Shown here: positions 26,207 through 41,550 of the stretch, in pieces
How the letters are laid out: each line of letters starts with the position of its first letter
Position numbering within the stretch: the stretch's first letter is position 1
DNA from: Polyangium sp. 15x6
GTDB lineage: Bacteria > Myxococcota_A > Polyangia > Polyangiales > Polyangiaceae
Assembly: GCF_029960785.1 (NCBI RefSeq)
Contig: NZ_JASBQE010000011.1
Span: 124,001-188,000 of the forward strand
DNA length: 64,000 nucleotides
Direction of reading: 5' to 3'
Program-made: the position numbers and the translations under genes
The notes under the pieces: generated by a model
Database searches by the model: none
What the model saw: only the letters and a program-made list of their open reading frames with translations
What the model was told of the DNA's origin: nothing

Positions 26207-28770
26207 AAACGAGGAAAGACTCCATGATCGAGTTCGAGGACGTGCAGGGCCACCTCCTGCTCTCCTATGCCAAGACATTCCACATGCGCCACGCGCGCTT
26301 CCTGTTCCTCCATTTCGAGGACGCCGATGCCGGGCGCCACTTCATCGCCACGAAGATCCCGGAGGTCACGACGGCCCGCACCAGGCCGCCGGGGCCGCCG
26401 ACCACGCTGAACCTCGCGTTCACGTTCGAGGGGCTCGGGGCGCTCGGGCTCTCCGCCGAGGAGCTCGAAAGCTTCCCGGAGGAATTTCGCGAGGGAATGG
26501 CGCGGCGCGCGGCGTTCCTCGGCGACGTCGGCGAGGACGCGCCCGAGCGCTGGGATCTCCTGCCCCGCGGCGCGCCGGCCTTGCACGCGATGGCGATCGT
26601 CTATGCGCGCAGCGATGCCGAGGCGGACGCGCGCGCCGACGAACTGCGCGCCCAGGCCGAGAACGCGCGGGTGCGAGTCCTCCACGTGCAAACGGCGGCG
26701 GGGCTCGAGGGTGGGCGGGAGCATTTCGGGTTCGCCGACGGCGGCAGCAATCCAAGCATCGTCGGCGACGGGACGGACGCACCACCGGAGCGCGCGCTCG
26801 AGCCCGGCGCGTTCCTGCTCGATCACCCCGATGATTTCGGTGCCGTCGCTGCTCGGCCGAGCCCGAAGGCGCTGCGCCGCAATGGCACGTACATCGCCTT
26901 GCGCAAGTTACGCCAGGACGTCCCCGGATTTCGCCGTTTCGTCGCGAAAAACGCGGCCATTCTCGGAATGGACGAAGAGCTCGTCGCCGCGAAGCTCATG
27001 GGCCGGTGGCGGAGCGGCGTCCCGCTCGTGCTCGCCCCCGACAAGGACGAACCCGACATGCCCGTCGAGCGGCGCGACGATTTCGGCTACCAGGAGCAGG
27101 ATTCGCAGGGCCTCCGCTGCCCGTTCGGCGCCCACATCCGTCGCGTGAACCCGCGTGACGCCATGCCCATTGCGAGGCGCACCGCCGTCCGCACGCACCG
27201 GCTCATCCGGCGCGGGATGGCGTATGGCCCGCCGCTTCTGGAGGGCCAGGACGAGGACCACGTGGATCGCGGGCTCATGTTCATCGCCTACTGCGCCTCG
27301 CTCTCGCTCCAGTTCGAGATCGTGCAGCAATGGCTGAACAACGGAAACGTCAGCGGCGAGCCCAGCACCGTCCACGACCCCGTCGCAGGCTCTCCCTTCC
27401 CGCAGGGGACGTTCACCATTCCCGCGGCCGGCCCGAACGGTGAGCTCGCCTCGGTCCACACCCTTTGCGGGCTACCGAGCTTCGTCCGGGTGCGCGGAGG
27501 CGCGTATTTCTTCGTGCCCGGCATCGAAGCGATCCGGTACATCGCGGACGCGGAGAAACCTAAGCCTGATGCAATCGAAAAGTTCCTGCAGAAGTACGCG
27601 CTCGCGCAAAACGACGAGGACAAGAAGGACTGCGTCGAAGCCTGCCTCCTGGACCCCGTGACCGCGCAGAGGCCCTTCTGCGACACCGCGGAGAACTGGC
27701 GCGCGTTGCGCCAGGAGCAGCCCATCTTCGAGACCCCGCACGGCGTGCTCGTGTCGCGCTTCCGGGACGTGCAGGAGGTCCTCGCCAAACCCGAGGTCTT
27801 CTCGGCCCAGGAATACGGTGCTCGCATGGCGGCCACCGTGGGCCCGTTTTTCCTGGGCTTCGACGGCGAGCGCCACAAGCGCGAGGCATCCCTCGCGCGC
27901 CTCGTCGTCCGGCCTCGGGACCTGCCGAGGCTCCTCGAGCGTGCCCGCTTCGTCACGCCCGTCGTCCTCGATCTCCTGAAGAAACGCGGCAGCGGCGCGC
28001 CGGACGTTCTTCCGCAGGTCGTCATCGCCTCGGTGGTGCGTGTCGCGGGTGAATACTTCGGCGTGCCCGGACCTTCCGACGAGGACCTTTTCCTCTGGCT
28101 GAGCGTGGCGTCGGCCTACATCTTTTTCCCGCTGCCGAGCGGCGAGCGCGCAGCCTCCGGCGCTGCGGCCGGAATCGCATACCAGCATTACCTCGAAGAA
28201 CTCCTGCGCGCGCGGGAGCTCTCGATCGCGAGTGGAAAACCCGCGGGTGACGACGTGCTCGGCCGGCTCCTCATGCTCTCCACCACGCACGGGCTCGATC
28301 GCGTGACCATCCGTCAAATCCTGGGCGGGCTCGTCTCCGGGATGATGGTCCCGACCGCGATGACCCTCCTGCATGCCCTCACGCACCTCCGAGGCGCGCC
28401 CGAGGCCTGCGAGAAGGCGCGCGAGGCCGCGAGGAAACAGGACATGGACCGGCTGACGGACATCCTGCTCGAAGCCGCTCGGTTCGACCCCTATCCGTCG
28501 CTGCTCTACAGGACCGCCCTCACCGATTACGAGCTCGCTGCGGGCACACCCCGCGCGACCCGCATTGCGAAGGGCAGCCGGGTCATCCTCTCGCTCGCCT
28601 CGGCGATGGCCGACGAGGAGGCGCTCGAAGACCCCGACGTGTTCCAGCCGGGTCGCCCGGACGAACACTCTCTGCTCTTCGGCTACGGCTCACACGCCTG
28701 CATCGGTCGATTTCTGGCAGGTCCGCTGATGGCCGAGATCGCAGCCCCGCTGCTCGTATCGGGGCTCTGA
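26203..28770 (+). CDS. DyP-type peroxidase / cytochrome P450 fusion
   Basis: This single 855-residue chain has two haem domains. Residues 1-445 are a DyP-type peroxidase, with the distal GFADG motif (D179), CPFGAHIRR with the proximal histidine H311, and flanking arginines. Residues about 470-855 are a cytochrome P450, with the K-helix ExxR motif as EAAR, and LLFGYGSHACIGR with the haem thiolate C833. In the P450 I-helix the oxygen-activating acid-Thr pair is absent (LVSGMMVPTAM), as in P450s that use or rearrange peroxides rather than reduce O2. There is no signal peptide. The start at 26203 overlaps the previous stop. Fungal Ppo enzymes are the functional analogue (peroxidase domain plus hydroperoxide-isomerising P450). 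With the upstream lipase, an oxylipin-like pathway is plausible but unproven. Confidence 0.9.
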   Translation: MKTRKDSMIEFEDVQGHLLLSYAKTFHMRHARFLFLHFEDADAGRHFIATKIPEVTTARTRPPGPPTTLNLAFTFEGLGALGLSAEELESFPEEFREGMARRAAFLGDVGEDAPERWDLLPRGAPALHAMAIVYARSDAEADARADELRAQAENARVRVLHVQTAAGLEGGREHFGFADGGSNPSIVGDGTDAPPERALEPGAFLLDHPDDFGAVAARPSPKALRRNGTYIALRKLRQDVPGFRRFVAKNAAILGMDEELVAAKLMGRWRSGVPLVLAPDKDEPDMPVERRDDFGYQEQDSQGLRCPFGAHIRRVNPRDAMPIARRTAVRTHRLIRRGMAYGPPLLEGQDEDHVDRGLMFIAYCASLSLQFEIVQQWLNNGNVSGEPSTVHDPVAGSPFPQGTFTIPAAGPNGELASVHTLCGLPSFVRVRGGAYFFVPGIEAIRYIADAEKPKPDAIEKFLQKYALAQNDEDKKDCVEACLLDPVTAQRPFCDTAENWRALRQEQPIFETPHGVLVSRFRDVQEVLAKPEVFSAQEYGARMAATVGPFFLGFDGERHKREASLARLVVRPRDLPRLLERARFVTPVVLDLLKKRGSGAPDVLPQVVIASVVRVAGEYFGVPGPSDEDLFLWLSVASAYIFFPLPSGERAASGAAAGIAYQHYLEELLRARELSIASGKPAGDDVLGRLLMLSTTHGLDRVTIRQILGGLVSGMMVPTAMTLLHALTHLRGAPEACEKAREAARKQDMDRLTDILLEAARFDPYPSLLYRTALTDYELAAGTPRATRIAKGSRVILSLASAMADEEALEDPDVFQPGRPDEHSLLFGYGSHACIGRFLAGPLMAEIAAPLLVSGL

Positions 28771-28776
28771 CCACCT

Positions 28777-31700
28777 CTATGCGGCGCACGTGCTCCCCGA
28801 GAGAGCGACCGGAGCGAGGAGCGCGCGCGCCTCGACCACGAAGCCGGCCATTCCCATGGCCTCGAACGCGGCGAGCGCCGCGGCCGCTTCCTCGCGCGCC
28901 GCGGCGGGCGCCCCTTCGTCCCGAAAAACCCTGGACGCGCAGAGGTGGGCGAGCGCCTCCTCGCGCGGGGATTTCTTCTGGCGCGCCGTCTCGATGGCCG
29001 CATCGACGTGCACGCGCGCCGCGTCCCCGCGCGCCGTGAGCGCGAGCGCCCGGTGCGCCGTCGAAAGACCAATCCGATCTCCCGCTTCTGCCCGCGCGAG
29101 CGCGGCGCGCGCATAGGCCGCCGCTTCCTCGGTCCGTCCCGCGAGCGCGAGCGCTTCGGCGAGCGCGCCGTAGCTCCACGAGACGCTGAGCCGCGTCCCC
29201 GTGGCCTCGATCCATTGCACAGCCTCCCGCAGGAGCGCGAGCCCCTCCTCTCTCTTGCCGAGCGAGAACAGCGAAAGCCCCTCGGCGGTCTTGCTCATGG
29301 TCGCGACGTAAGGTGCGCCCAGGACCGCGGCGAGCTGCTGCGCGCGTTCCGCCGTCGCCGAGCACGCCTCGAACGCGCCCTGCCACGCTTCGACCATCGC
29401 GCGCTGCACGAGCACCGAGCTCTCGAGCGAGCGGCGCCCGAGCTCGGCCGCAATGGCGAGCGCGGTATCGAGGTGCGCGTGCGCCTCCGCGAATTCACCG
29501 CGATCGCCGTGGATCATGCCCAGGTATCCGTAGGCGTATGCGCACCCCGCGGTCCGGCCGCCCCAGGGGGATTGCTCCTTCATCGACATGCCCTGGTGGA
29601 TGTACGCGAGGGCCTCGTCGTATGCCCCTGCCGCGGCGTGATTCTGGCCCAGGTTCAGCACGAGCTGGTAATGCAGCTTGTGGTCGCCGAGCGCGCGCGC
29701 CTCGTCGAGCGCGCGCTCCGAGATCCGGATGGCCCCCGCGTGATCGCCGAGCGCATAAGCGATCCAGCCTGCCCAGTAATCGCAACGCACGACTCCGCTC
29801 GCATCCCCGATCCGAGCCGCGATCTCCCGGGCCTCCGCGAGCACCTCGATCTGCCGCTGCGATGGCTCGTACAGGCACGCCTCGGCCCACCGCACCGTGA
29901 CGTTCACGCGCTCCCTCGCGACGTCCTCCGTCTGGGGGAGTTTTTCCATCAGGGCGAGCGCGTCGCCGTAACGTCGCCGCGCATCGTCGAGCGCGTACGC
30001 GCGCGCTGCCTTCGCCGCGGCCTCCACGGCATACTGCGCCGCTTTCTCGAACTGGCCACTCTGCCGATGATGATACGCGAGCGCCTCGACATGCTCCCTT
30101 CGCTGCTCGCCTTGAAAAACCTCCTCCAGCGCTCGCCCCACGCGCGCATGCGCATCCTTCCGCTCGTCCTCGGGGATCTCGGCATAAGCGCGCTCGCGGA
30201 GCTTTTCGTGCAGGAACCGGAGCCGGCCCCCGCCTCCGTCCTCGAGCACGTACGCGCGCCGCAGGCTGCCGAGAGCATCCATCAACGTCGACTCGGGCAG
30301 ATCCGCGGCGCGGCGCAGGACCTCCTCGTCCACCTCGCGTCCGAGCGTCGCCGAGAGATGGACGAGCCAGCGGCTCGGCGCGTCGAGGCCGGCGAGGTGC
30401 CGCTCGATGAGGCCCGCGAGCGAGCGCGGCAAACCGAGCGCGGCACGCACCGCGCTCGGATCCTGGCCCTTCGCGGCGACACGGAAGACACCGCCCGCGT
30501 CCCGGTACAAGAGCCCATCGGACAGAGCCGTGCGTAAATATTCGGCCAGGAAAAACGGGTTTCCGTCGGAGGCGTCGACCACGAAATCGAGGAACGCCCG
30601 GGGCAAGTCCGGCAATGCGAGCATGTCGCGCGCGACCTGCCGCGTGCTCGCTGGATCGAGGGCGCCGAGCTCGACTCGACTCGCTCGAGGTGCGGCGAGC
30701 AGGCCCGCGAGCGCGTCGCTCACCTCGTCCGTGCGGTACGTCCCCACCACGAGCATGCGCTGGCCCGCGAGCGGCCGGAACACGAGATCCCGAAGGAGTC
30801 GCAGAGAGAGCTCGTCCGCCCATTGGAGATCGTCGATCGCCAGAAGCAGCGGCTCGGTCTCGGCGAATGCGAGCAGCGTCTCGGTCAAGCCCGCGACGAC
30901 CCGCTGCCGGGCTGTCGCCGAGGGCAGCGCGGAAAGGGGCTCGTCCGCCGTCGCCTCCGACGCGAGCATGGCGAGGGCAGGCTCGTACGCGGCGAGCATG
31001 GCCGCGCGATCACCGAGAATGCGCGCCGCCTCCTCGGGACCTACACGACGGCAATGGTCGGCGATGGCGAGCAAGAGCGGACGAAACGGATGGAGCGGCG
31101 CGGCGCCGGCCCCGTGCGCGCCGAATGCGACGCATTCGCCGGTCACCACCGAAAAACCCGCCCGCAGCGCGAGGCCGGCGAGCTGGGCGACGAGGCGTGT
31201 CTTGCCGATGCCGCTCTCGCCGCCGATGAACACGCACTTCCCCTCTCCGCTCCGCGCGGCGCCGAGGTGCCGTTGCAGCTTCCAGACGACGTCGTGCCGG
31301 CCGATGAAGCTCGGTCGATAGAGATAAGGCTCCGCCCAGCACCGCTGCGTGGCCTCGGCCGGCGCGAAGGCGGCGAGCGCGGCCGCCACGTCCTCGGCAT
31401 AACCCATTCGATCCTGCGGTCGTTTGGCGAGCAGATCGAGGACCAGGCGATCGAGCACCGCGGGAATGCCGGGCACGCTCGCCGACGGCGGCGTGGGCGC
31501 CTCGCTGAGGTGCTTCGCGATCACGTCGCGGGGCGTGTGCCCCTCGAAGGGTGGCCGACCCGTGATGCATTCGTAGAGGATGCAGCCGAGCGCATAAAGG
31601 TCACTTCGCGCGTCCACCAGATCGCCGCGGATCTGCTCGGGCGACATGTAAGGTGGGCTGCCCGTCACCACGCCCATTTCGAGCGCGTCGCGCCCGCTCG

Positions 31701-32202
31701 TCCCGCAAAACCTCGCGGCGATCCCGAAATCCACGAGAACGGGCTCGCCGTCGTCCCGGAGAAAAATGTTCTCCGGCTTGAGGTCGCGGTGGACGAACTC
31801 GGCGCCGTGCAGGCACGACAGCGCCTCGCAGAGGCGGCGCATGATGCGGCAGAGCGTCGTGAGCTCCTCGGGCGAGAGAGGCTCGCCGGGGCGCCGCGTC
31901 TCGATGAACGCGCGCAAGGTGCGTCCGCGGAGTAGCTCCATGGCATACCACGGCCGCCCGTCGTCCACGCCCTGGGCGAGGATTTGGACGATGCTCGGAT
32001 GCCGGAGGCGGCCGAGGGCGTGGATTTCGCGTCGAATGCTGGCGATCTCCTGCCCAAAGGCGGCCTGGACGGTCTTGATGGCGACCTCTTGCCCCGTGTC
32101 CCGGTGCTCGCCCCAGTAGACGATCCCCATTCCCCCGCGCCCGAGGATGCCTCGGACACAGTAGGGGCCGAACGTCGCGGGCTCGTCCCGCCCTCTGGAC
32201 AT
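28777..32202 (-). CDS. Ser/Thr protein kinase / AAA ATPase / TPR giant
   Basis: The 1,141-residue protein starts at ATG 32202 (MSRGRDEP); an in-frame ATG at 32256 is possible. The kinase domain lies at about 13-290, with the glycine loop GRGGMGIVY, beta3 lysine K43, catalytic HRDLKPEN (138-145) and VDFG (157-160), all intact. An AAA ATPase follows with Walker A GGESGIGKT near 325-335 and LLAIDDLQW. The C-terminal half is TPR repeats (AYDEALAYIHQGM, GEFAEAHAHLDTAL). This kinase-AAA-TPR format is a hallmark of large myxobacterial genomes and is thought to act as an ATP-switch signalling scaffold. It is cytosolic and ends six bases from the P450 gene, convergent. Its target is unknown. Confidence 0.9.
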   Translation of the reverse strand: MSRGRDEPATFGPYCVRGILGRGGMGIVYWGEHRDTGQEVAIKTVQAAFGQEIASIRREIHALGRLRHPSIVQILAQGVDDGRPWYAMELLRGRTLRAFIETRRPGEPLSPEELTTLCRIMRRLCEALSCLHGAEFVHRDLKPENIFLRDDGEPVLVDFGIAARFCGTSGRDALEMGVVTGSPPYMSPEQIRGDLVDARSDLYALGCILYECITGRPPFEGHTPRDVIAKHLSEAPTPPSASVPGIPAVLDRLVLDLLAKRPQDRMGYAEDVAAALAAFAPAEATQRCWAEPYLYRPSFIGRHDVVWKLQRHLGAARSGEGKCVFIGGESGIGKTRLVAQLAGLALRAGFSVVTGECVAFGAHGAGAAPLHPFRPLLLAIADHCRRVGPEEAARILGDRAAMLAAYEPALAMLASEATADEPLSALPSATARQRVVAGLTETLLAFAETEPLLLAIDDLQWADELSLRLLRDLVFRPLAGQRMLVVGTYRTDEVSDALAGLLAAPRASRVELGALDPASTRQVARDMLALPDLPRAFLDFVVDASDGNPFFLAEYLRTALSDGLLYRDAGGVFRVAAKGQDPSAVRAALGLPRSLAGLIERHLAGLDAPSRWLVHLSATLGREVDEEVLRRAADLPESTLMDALGSLRRAYVLEDGGGGRLRFLHEKLRERAYAEIPEDERKDAHARVGRALEEVFQGEQRREHVEALAYHHRQSGQFEKAAQYAVEAAAKAARAYALDDARRRYGDALALMEKLPQTEDVARERVNVTVRWAEACLYEPSQRQIEVLAEAREIAARIGDASGVVRCDYWAGWIAYALGDHAGAIRISERALDEARALGDHKLHYQLVLNLGQNHAAAGAYDEALAYIHQGMSMKEQSPWGGRTAGCAYAYGYLGMIHGDRGEFAEAHAHLDTALAIAAELGRRSLESSVLVQRAMVEAWQGAFEACSATAERAQQLAAVLGAPYVATMSKTAEGLSLFSLGKREEGLALLREAVQWIEATGTRLSVSWSYGALAEALALAGRTEEAAAYARAALARAEAGDRIGLSTAHRALALTARGDAARVHVDAAIETARQKKSPREEALAHLCASRVFRDEGAPAAAREEAAAALAAFEAMGMAGFVVEARALLAPVALSGSTCAA

Positions 32203-32310
32203 GCCTGCAGTATAGTCCGCGCTCCTAGGTGGTATAACCCGCGCCGGTCCGAGCACACGTAACGCATCCGGGCACCCGAGGAGCGAGCGGTGCGAGCAGC
32301 CGCTCGGTGT

Positions 32311-32927
32311 TCAGCGTCGCAAGGGAATTCCCAAGATGACGCCCACGCTGAACGTGCCGGTATCCACACGCCCGGTCTGCGGCGTGTAGAGCTGCGGCCC
32401 GCTGATATGCGGCAAGACGAACCAGCCCCCGAGCGACCGGCTGGCCTTGTAGCGCAATGCAATGCCGAGCGGAACGGCGGCCGGCGCTTCGCCGAGCTTT
32501 TTCACCTCGAGCCCGCTGTCGAGGCGCACCTCGACGTGCCTCGACAGCGGCAGGTGAGCGCGAATCGGGATGGACAATCCGAGGCTCGGCTCGGGGCGAT
32601 GCGCGCCCTGGCCCTGCGCGGGACCGAGGTGAATGGGCCCGAGGGGCGCTTCGATTTGCAGCTCGTCCGCGGCGCCCCAAGGACGCCGAGCCCGAGGTCG
32701 ATCTGGCGTTCGCCGGACAGGGCGCCGTCGAGGGTCGTGGCGGCATAAGGGACGACGACCCCGGGCGGGAGCAACAGGAGGCTCCCTGCTCCGACCTTTT
32801 TCGATGGCTCCACGCGCTCGCTTTGACCGGAGCGGCCCCGGGCCGCTCCGACGGATGCTGCATGCGCGTGCGTGGCGAGGGCGAGCACGGCGCCGAGCCG
32901 TGCCCCGATGCGGGACGAAAAACGCAC
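32311..32927 (-). pseudogene. exported beta-barrel-like protein, disrupted by a one-base frameshift
   Basis: The 5' part starts MRFSSRIGARLGAVLAL with a signal peptide ending at AHA, and reads through VGAGSLLLLPPGVVVPYAAT to GLGVLG. At the C-run 32675-32678 the frame breaks: one added base would join GLGVLG to AADELQIEAPLGPIHLG, which then runs on as SRHVEVRLDSGLEV to the final VGVILGIPLRR. The joined product would have about 205 residues, with alternating beta-strand character and a short terminal strand as in outer-membrane barrels. The lesion is in a four-base homopolymer, so either a real mutation or an assembly error is possible. It stands alone between the kinase and the histidine-kinase gene. 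Confidence 0.7.
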
Positions 32928-33244
32928 GAAGGCTCCCTTCGCGTGACGGCCGCAGCGCGGGTCACGTCACGCGTTTTGGTTCAGGGGCGCCCGAGCAAGG
33001 CGCGAACCACACCCCGCGCGCTCGTACATCGATGCGCTTCGCCGGAGAATTCGGTGCCTGCCGGCCTGGGCGCGCGTCGCGGCAAACGGGCGGCGGCGTC
33101 TGCCGCTCGTTGCCTGACCACGCAAGGCAACGGCGACCGAGCGGGCCCGAATCAATGGCGAGTTACGCGCGGATCCGGCGAAAGAAAGAGATGCGTGTCC
33201 TGGCACGGTCGATGCTCGAGGGAAAACCGACGAGGAGTCCAACC
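32928..33244. promoter_or_regulatory. divergent intergenic region with an inverted repeat
   Basis: These 317 bp separate the frameshifted exported-protein gene from the rightward histidine kinase. GCGTGAC at 32941-32947 is repeated in inverted form as GTCACGC at 32966-32972, a possible operator next to the leftward gene. No clear promoter boxes were found. Confidence 0.35.
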
Positions 33245-34061
33245 ATGTGTGCTCGGCATCCCTCCCCCGCCCTCGCTGCCCGATCGGGCTCCCCCGTCGA
33301 GGCCCGACAAAAACCGCCTTGCATGCGGGCGCCGTGTGACGAGTTCATCTCGCTCGCCTCCCACGAGCTCTTGACCCCGGTCACCGCGCTCCGGCTTCAG
33401 GCGCAGCATATGCGGCGCCTCCTCTCGCAGCACCCCGAGGAGGCCCCGGCGCGTATTCCGACCATGGTGGAGACCTTCGACCGCCAGCTCGGGCGCCTGG
33501 CGCTCCTCTGCGACGAGCTCCTGCACGCCACGCAAATCGTGGCGAGCGAGCTCCCGCTCGCCTGCGAGGACGTCGATCTCGCCGCGCTCGTCGGCGACAT
33601 CGTCGACCGCGTGGCGCAGCGCCCGGACGCCCGCGCGCTCGTCACGATCCGCGTCTCCGGCGCGCCTCGCGGGCAATGGGACCGCATGCTGGTCGAGCAG
33701 CTCGTCTTGCACCTCGTCCGCAATGCGCTCGTCTATGGCGAAGGCAGGCCCGTGGCCATCGAGGTCGCGGAGGTGGAGGGCGGAGCCCGGCTCGTCGTGC
33801 AGGATCACGGGATCGGAATCGCCAAGGAGGACCAAGCGCGCATCTTCGAGCGATTCGAACGAGCGGTCTCGTCCTCGCGCTTCGGCGGCCTCGGCCTCGG
33901 TCTTTACATCGCGCGTGCGGCCGCGGAGGCGCACGGCGGGTCGATCCGCGTCGAGAGCGAGCCTGGACGAGGCGCGACGTTCATCGTCGAGCTCCCGACC
34001 GCGCGCAGCGTGACGCGGCGGGCGCTCGATCACGCCCCCCACGCTGCGCGCTCGCTCGGGC

Positions 34062-35969
<1,908 letters not shown>

Positions 35970-36139
35970 GTTGGTCTCCTGCAATCTTGTCCGATCCACG
36001 CGCGCGGGTCGATGGGCGAAGTAAGGACGCCGAGCCGGCCGACGTGGCCGCGTGAAATTCGTGGCGTCCACCGGATGCCGAACGTCCACGCCGGCACCAT
36101 AGGGCGGCAAGACCGCCGCGCCTCCTCGCCGCGTACACC

Positions 36140-39913
<3,774 letters not shown>

Positions 39914-39928
39914 GGGGGACCGACCGCA

Positions 39929-41515
39929 ATGGCATGGGGCTCCGCGACCAGGATCGGGATCGGGATGGTGTGCTTCGCGCTCGTAGGAGCCCTCTTCGGG
40001 GCGGCGCCTCGTGAGCCCGCGCCCGGAGGCGGCGTCGAGAAGCGACCTCCGCGCGCCGCGCCTCCCTATCCGACGGAGCCGGGGTATCGCTCCGCCGACG
40101 CGAAAATGCATTCGCTCGGGGCCGCCCTCGCGGACATCGACGGCGACGGATACAAGGACCTCGTCGTCGCCAATGGAAACGACCTCGCGCGGCGACCCGT
40201 GACCGTGTATCGGAACGACGGTCGGGGTGGCTTCCCGAGCGAGCCGAGCTGGTCCTCCGCCGACGAGGATTTTCATGCCGGCATCGCCGTGGGGGACATC
40301 GATCTCGACGGACGCGTCGACGTCGCGGTCACCGTGGGCCCCTGGCTCGACGCGGACACGCGGGGGTACGCGAAGGTCTATTTCAACCGCGAAGGCACCC
40401 TCGAACGGACGCCCAGCTTTCGCACGGCCGACAAGTTCTCGAGCTTCGGCGCCGCGCTCGGCGATTACGACGCGGACGGCGATCTCGATCTCGCCGTCGG
40501 GGTCGCCTTCGAGCTCGTGTCCTCGCCCGGACAGGTGCGGATCTATGAAAACGACGGAGGCATGCTGTCGTCCGATCCTGCATGGAAATCCGACGCTCAC
40601 ATGCACGCCCTCACCCCGAAATTCGCGGACGTCGACGGCGACGGGGTCCTCGATCTCCTCATCGCCGCGCGTGGTTTGCCGATTCACCGGGGTGCGCTCG
40701 ACGAGGACGGCAAGGTGAACCTCGACACGGTGGCCTCCTGGACCGCGCGTGTCGAGCGCGGCCTTCCGCTCTTCGTCGACGTGGGGATGATCGGCGGTCG
40801 TCGTGGAGTCGTCACGTTCTACAATGACCATTACAAGGACATCCTGCCGCCGGATGATCTCGCGCCGGCTCGTACGCCGGAGACGCCCCGCGCATACGTG
40901 GGCAACCTCTACCCGAGCCCGCCCCCGCCCGGGAGTTGCGCGAACGGCATCGGCAGCGATTCACGCCTGATGGCCTACTGGCCTTTTTCCGGCTCCGATC
41001 CCATCTGGACCTCGGACACCTCGGGCTGGGGCGCGGGCGTCCGCCTCGCCGACGTGAACGGCGACGGCGCGCTCGACCTGCTCGCGAGCCGCTGGGGCCC
41101 GCAGTTTTACGGGTATGGCGCGCCGCTCGTCATCTTTCTCGGGACGCCGCGCGCCTTCGAGTCGACGCCAGCGTGGTCCTCCAGCACGTGCGGCGTTGGC
41201 GAGGCGATTGCCGTGGCGGATCTCGATCGGAGCGCTCTCGTCGAGACCGTCGAGTCCTTCGCCATCGAAAGACCGCAGGCGGGGTTGACCCTATCGGCCC
41301 AGCTCGTCGAGGACATCCTCGAAGTACGCCGCGATGGCGCTCTCCTCGGCCGCGGCGCGTACGTGGTGGTCCCCGGCGACAACTGGATCTCCTTCGCGCG
41401 ACGCCTTTCGCCCGGCGAGCGCATCCGCGTCCGCTACACGCATTCGTCGGCGCCGGATATCGCCCTCGCGAGCACGATGGATTCCAATTACGTCTTTTAC
41501 CGTCGCCCGCGCTGA
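39929..41515 (+). CDS. exported FG-GAP/VCBS repeat protein
   Basis: The 528-residue protein has an N-terminal signal (IGIGMVCFALVGALFGAA) and then at least five FG-GAP repeats with calcium-binding DxDxDG loops (ADIDGDGYKDLVVAN, GDIDLDGRVDVAV, GDYDADGDLDLAVG, ADVDGDGVLDLLIA, ADVNGDGALDLLAS), forming an integrin-like beta-propeller outside the cytoplasm. The last 110 residues form a separate beta domain (LEVRRDGALLGRGAYVVVPG). Such propellers bind ligands or partner proteins. It lies 15 bp after the giant kinase gene and 35 bp before the next gene, so a common transcript is likely. Its ligand is unknown. Confidence 0.85.
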   Translation: MAWGSATRIGIGMVCFALVGALFGAAPREPAPGGGVEKRPPRAAPPYPTEPGYRSADAKMHSLGAALADIDGDGYKDLVVANGNDLARRPVTVYRNDGRGGFPSEPSWSSADEDFHAGIAVGDIDLDGRVDVAVTVGPWLDADTRGYAKVYFNREGTLERTPSFRTADKFSSFGAALGDYDADGDLDLAVGVAFELVSSPGQVRIYENDGGMLSSDPAWKSDAHMHALTPKFADVDGDGVLDLLIAARGLPIHRGALDEDGKVNLDTVASWTARVERGLPLFVDVGMIGGRRGVVTFYNDHYKDILPPDDLAPARTPETPRAYVGNLYPSPPPPGSCANGIGSDSRLMAYWPFSGSDPIWTSDTSGWGAGVRLADVNGDGALDLLASRWGPQFYGYGAPLVIFLGTPRAFESTPAWSSSTCGVGEAIAVADLDRSALVETVESFAIERPQAGLTLSAQLVEDILEVRRDGALLGRGAYVVVPGDNWISFARRLSPGERIRVRYTHSSAPDIALASTMDSNYVFYRRPR

Positions 41516-41550
41516 CGGTGCATTTCTTCGATGCATAGGGGGAGGTACTC

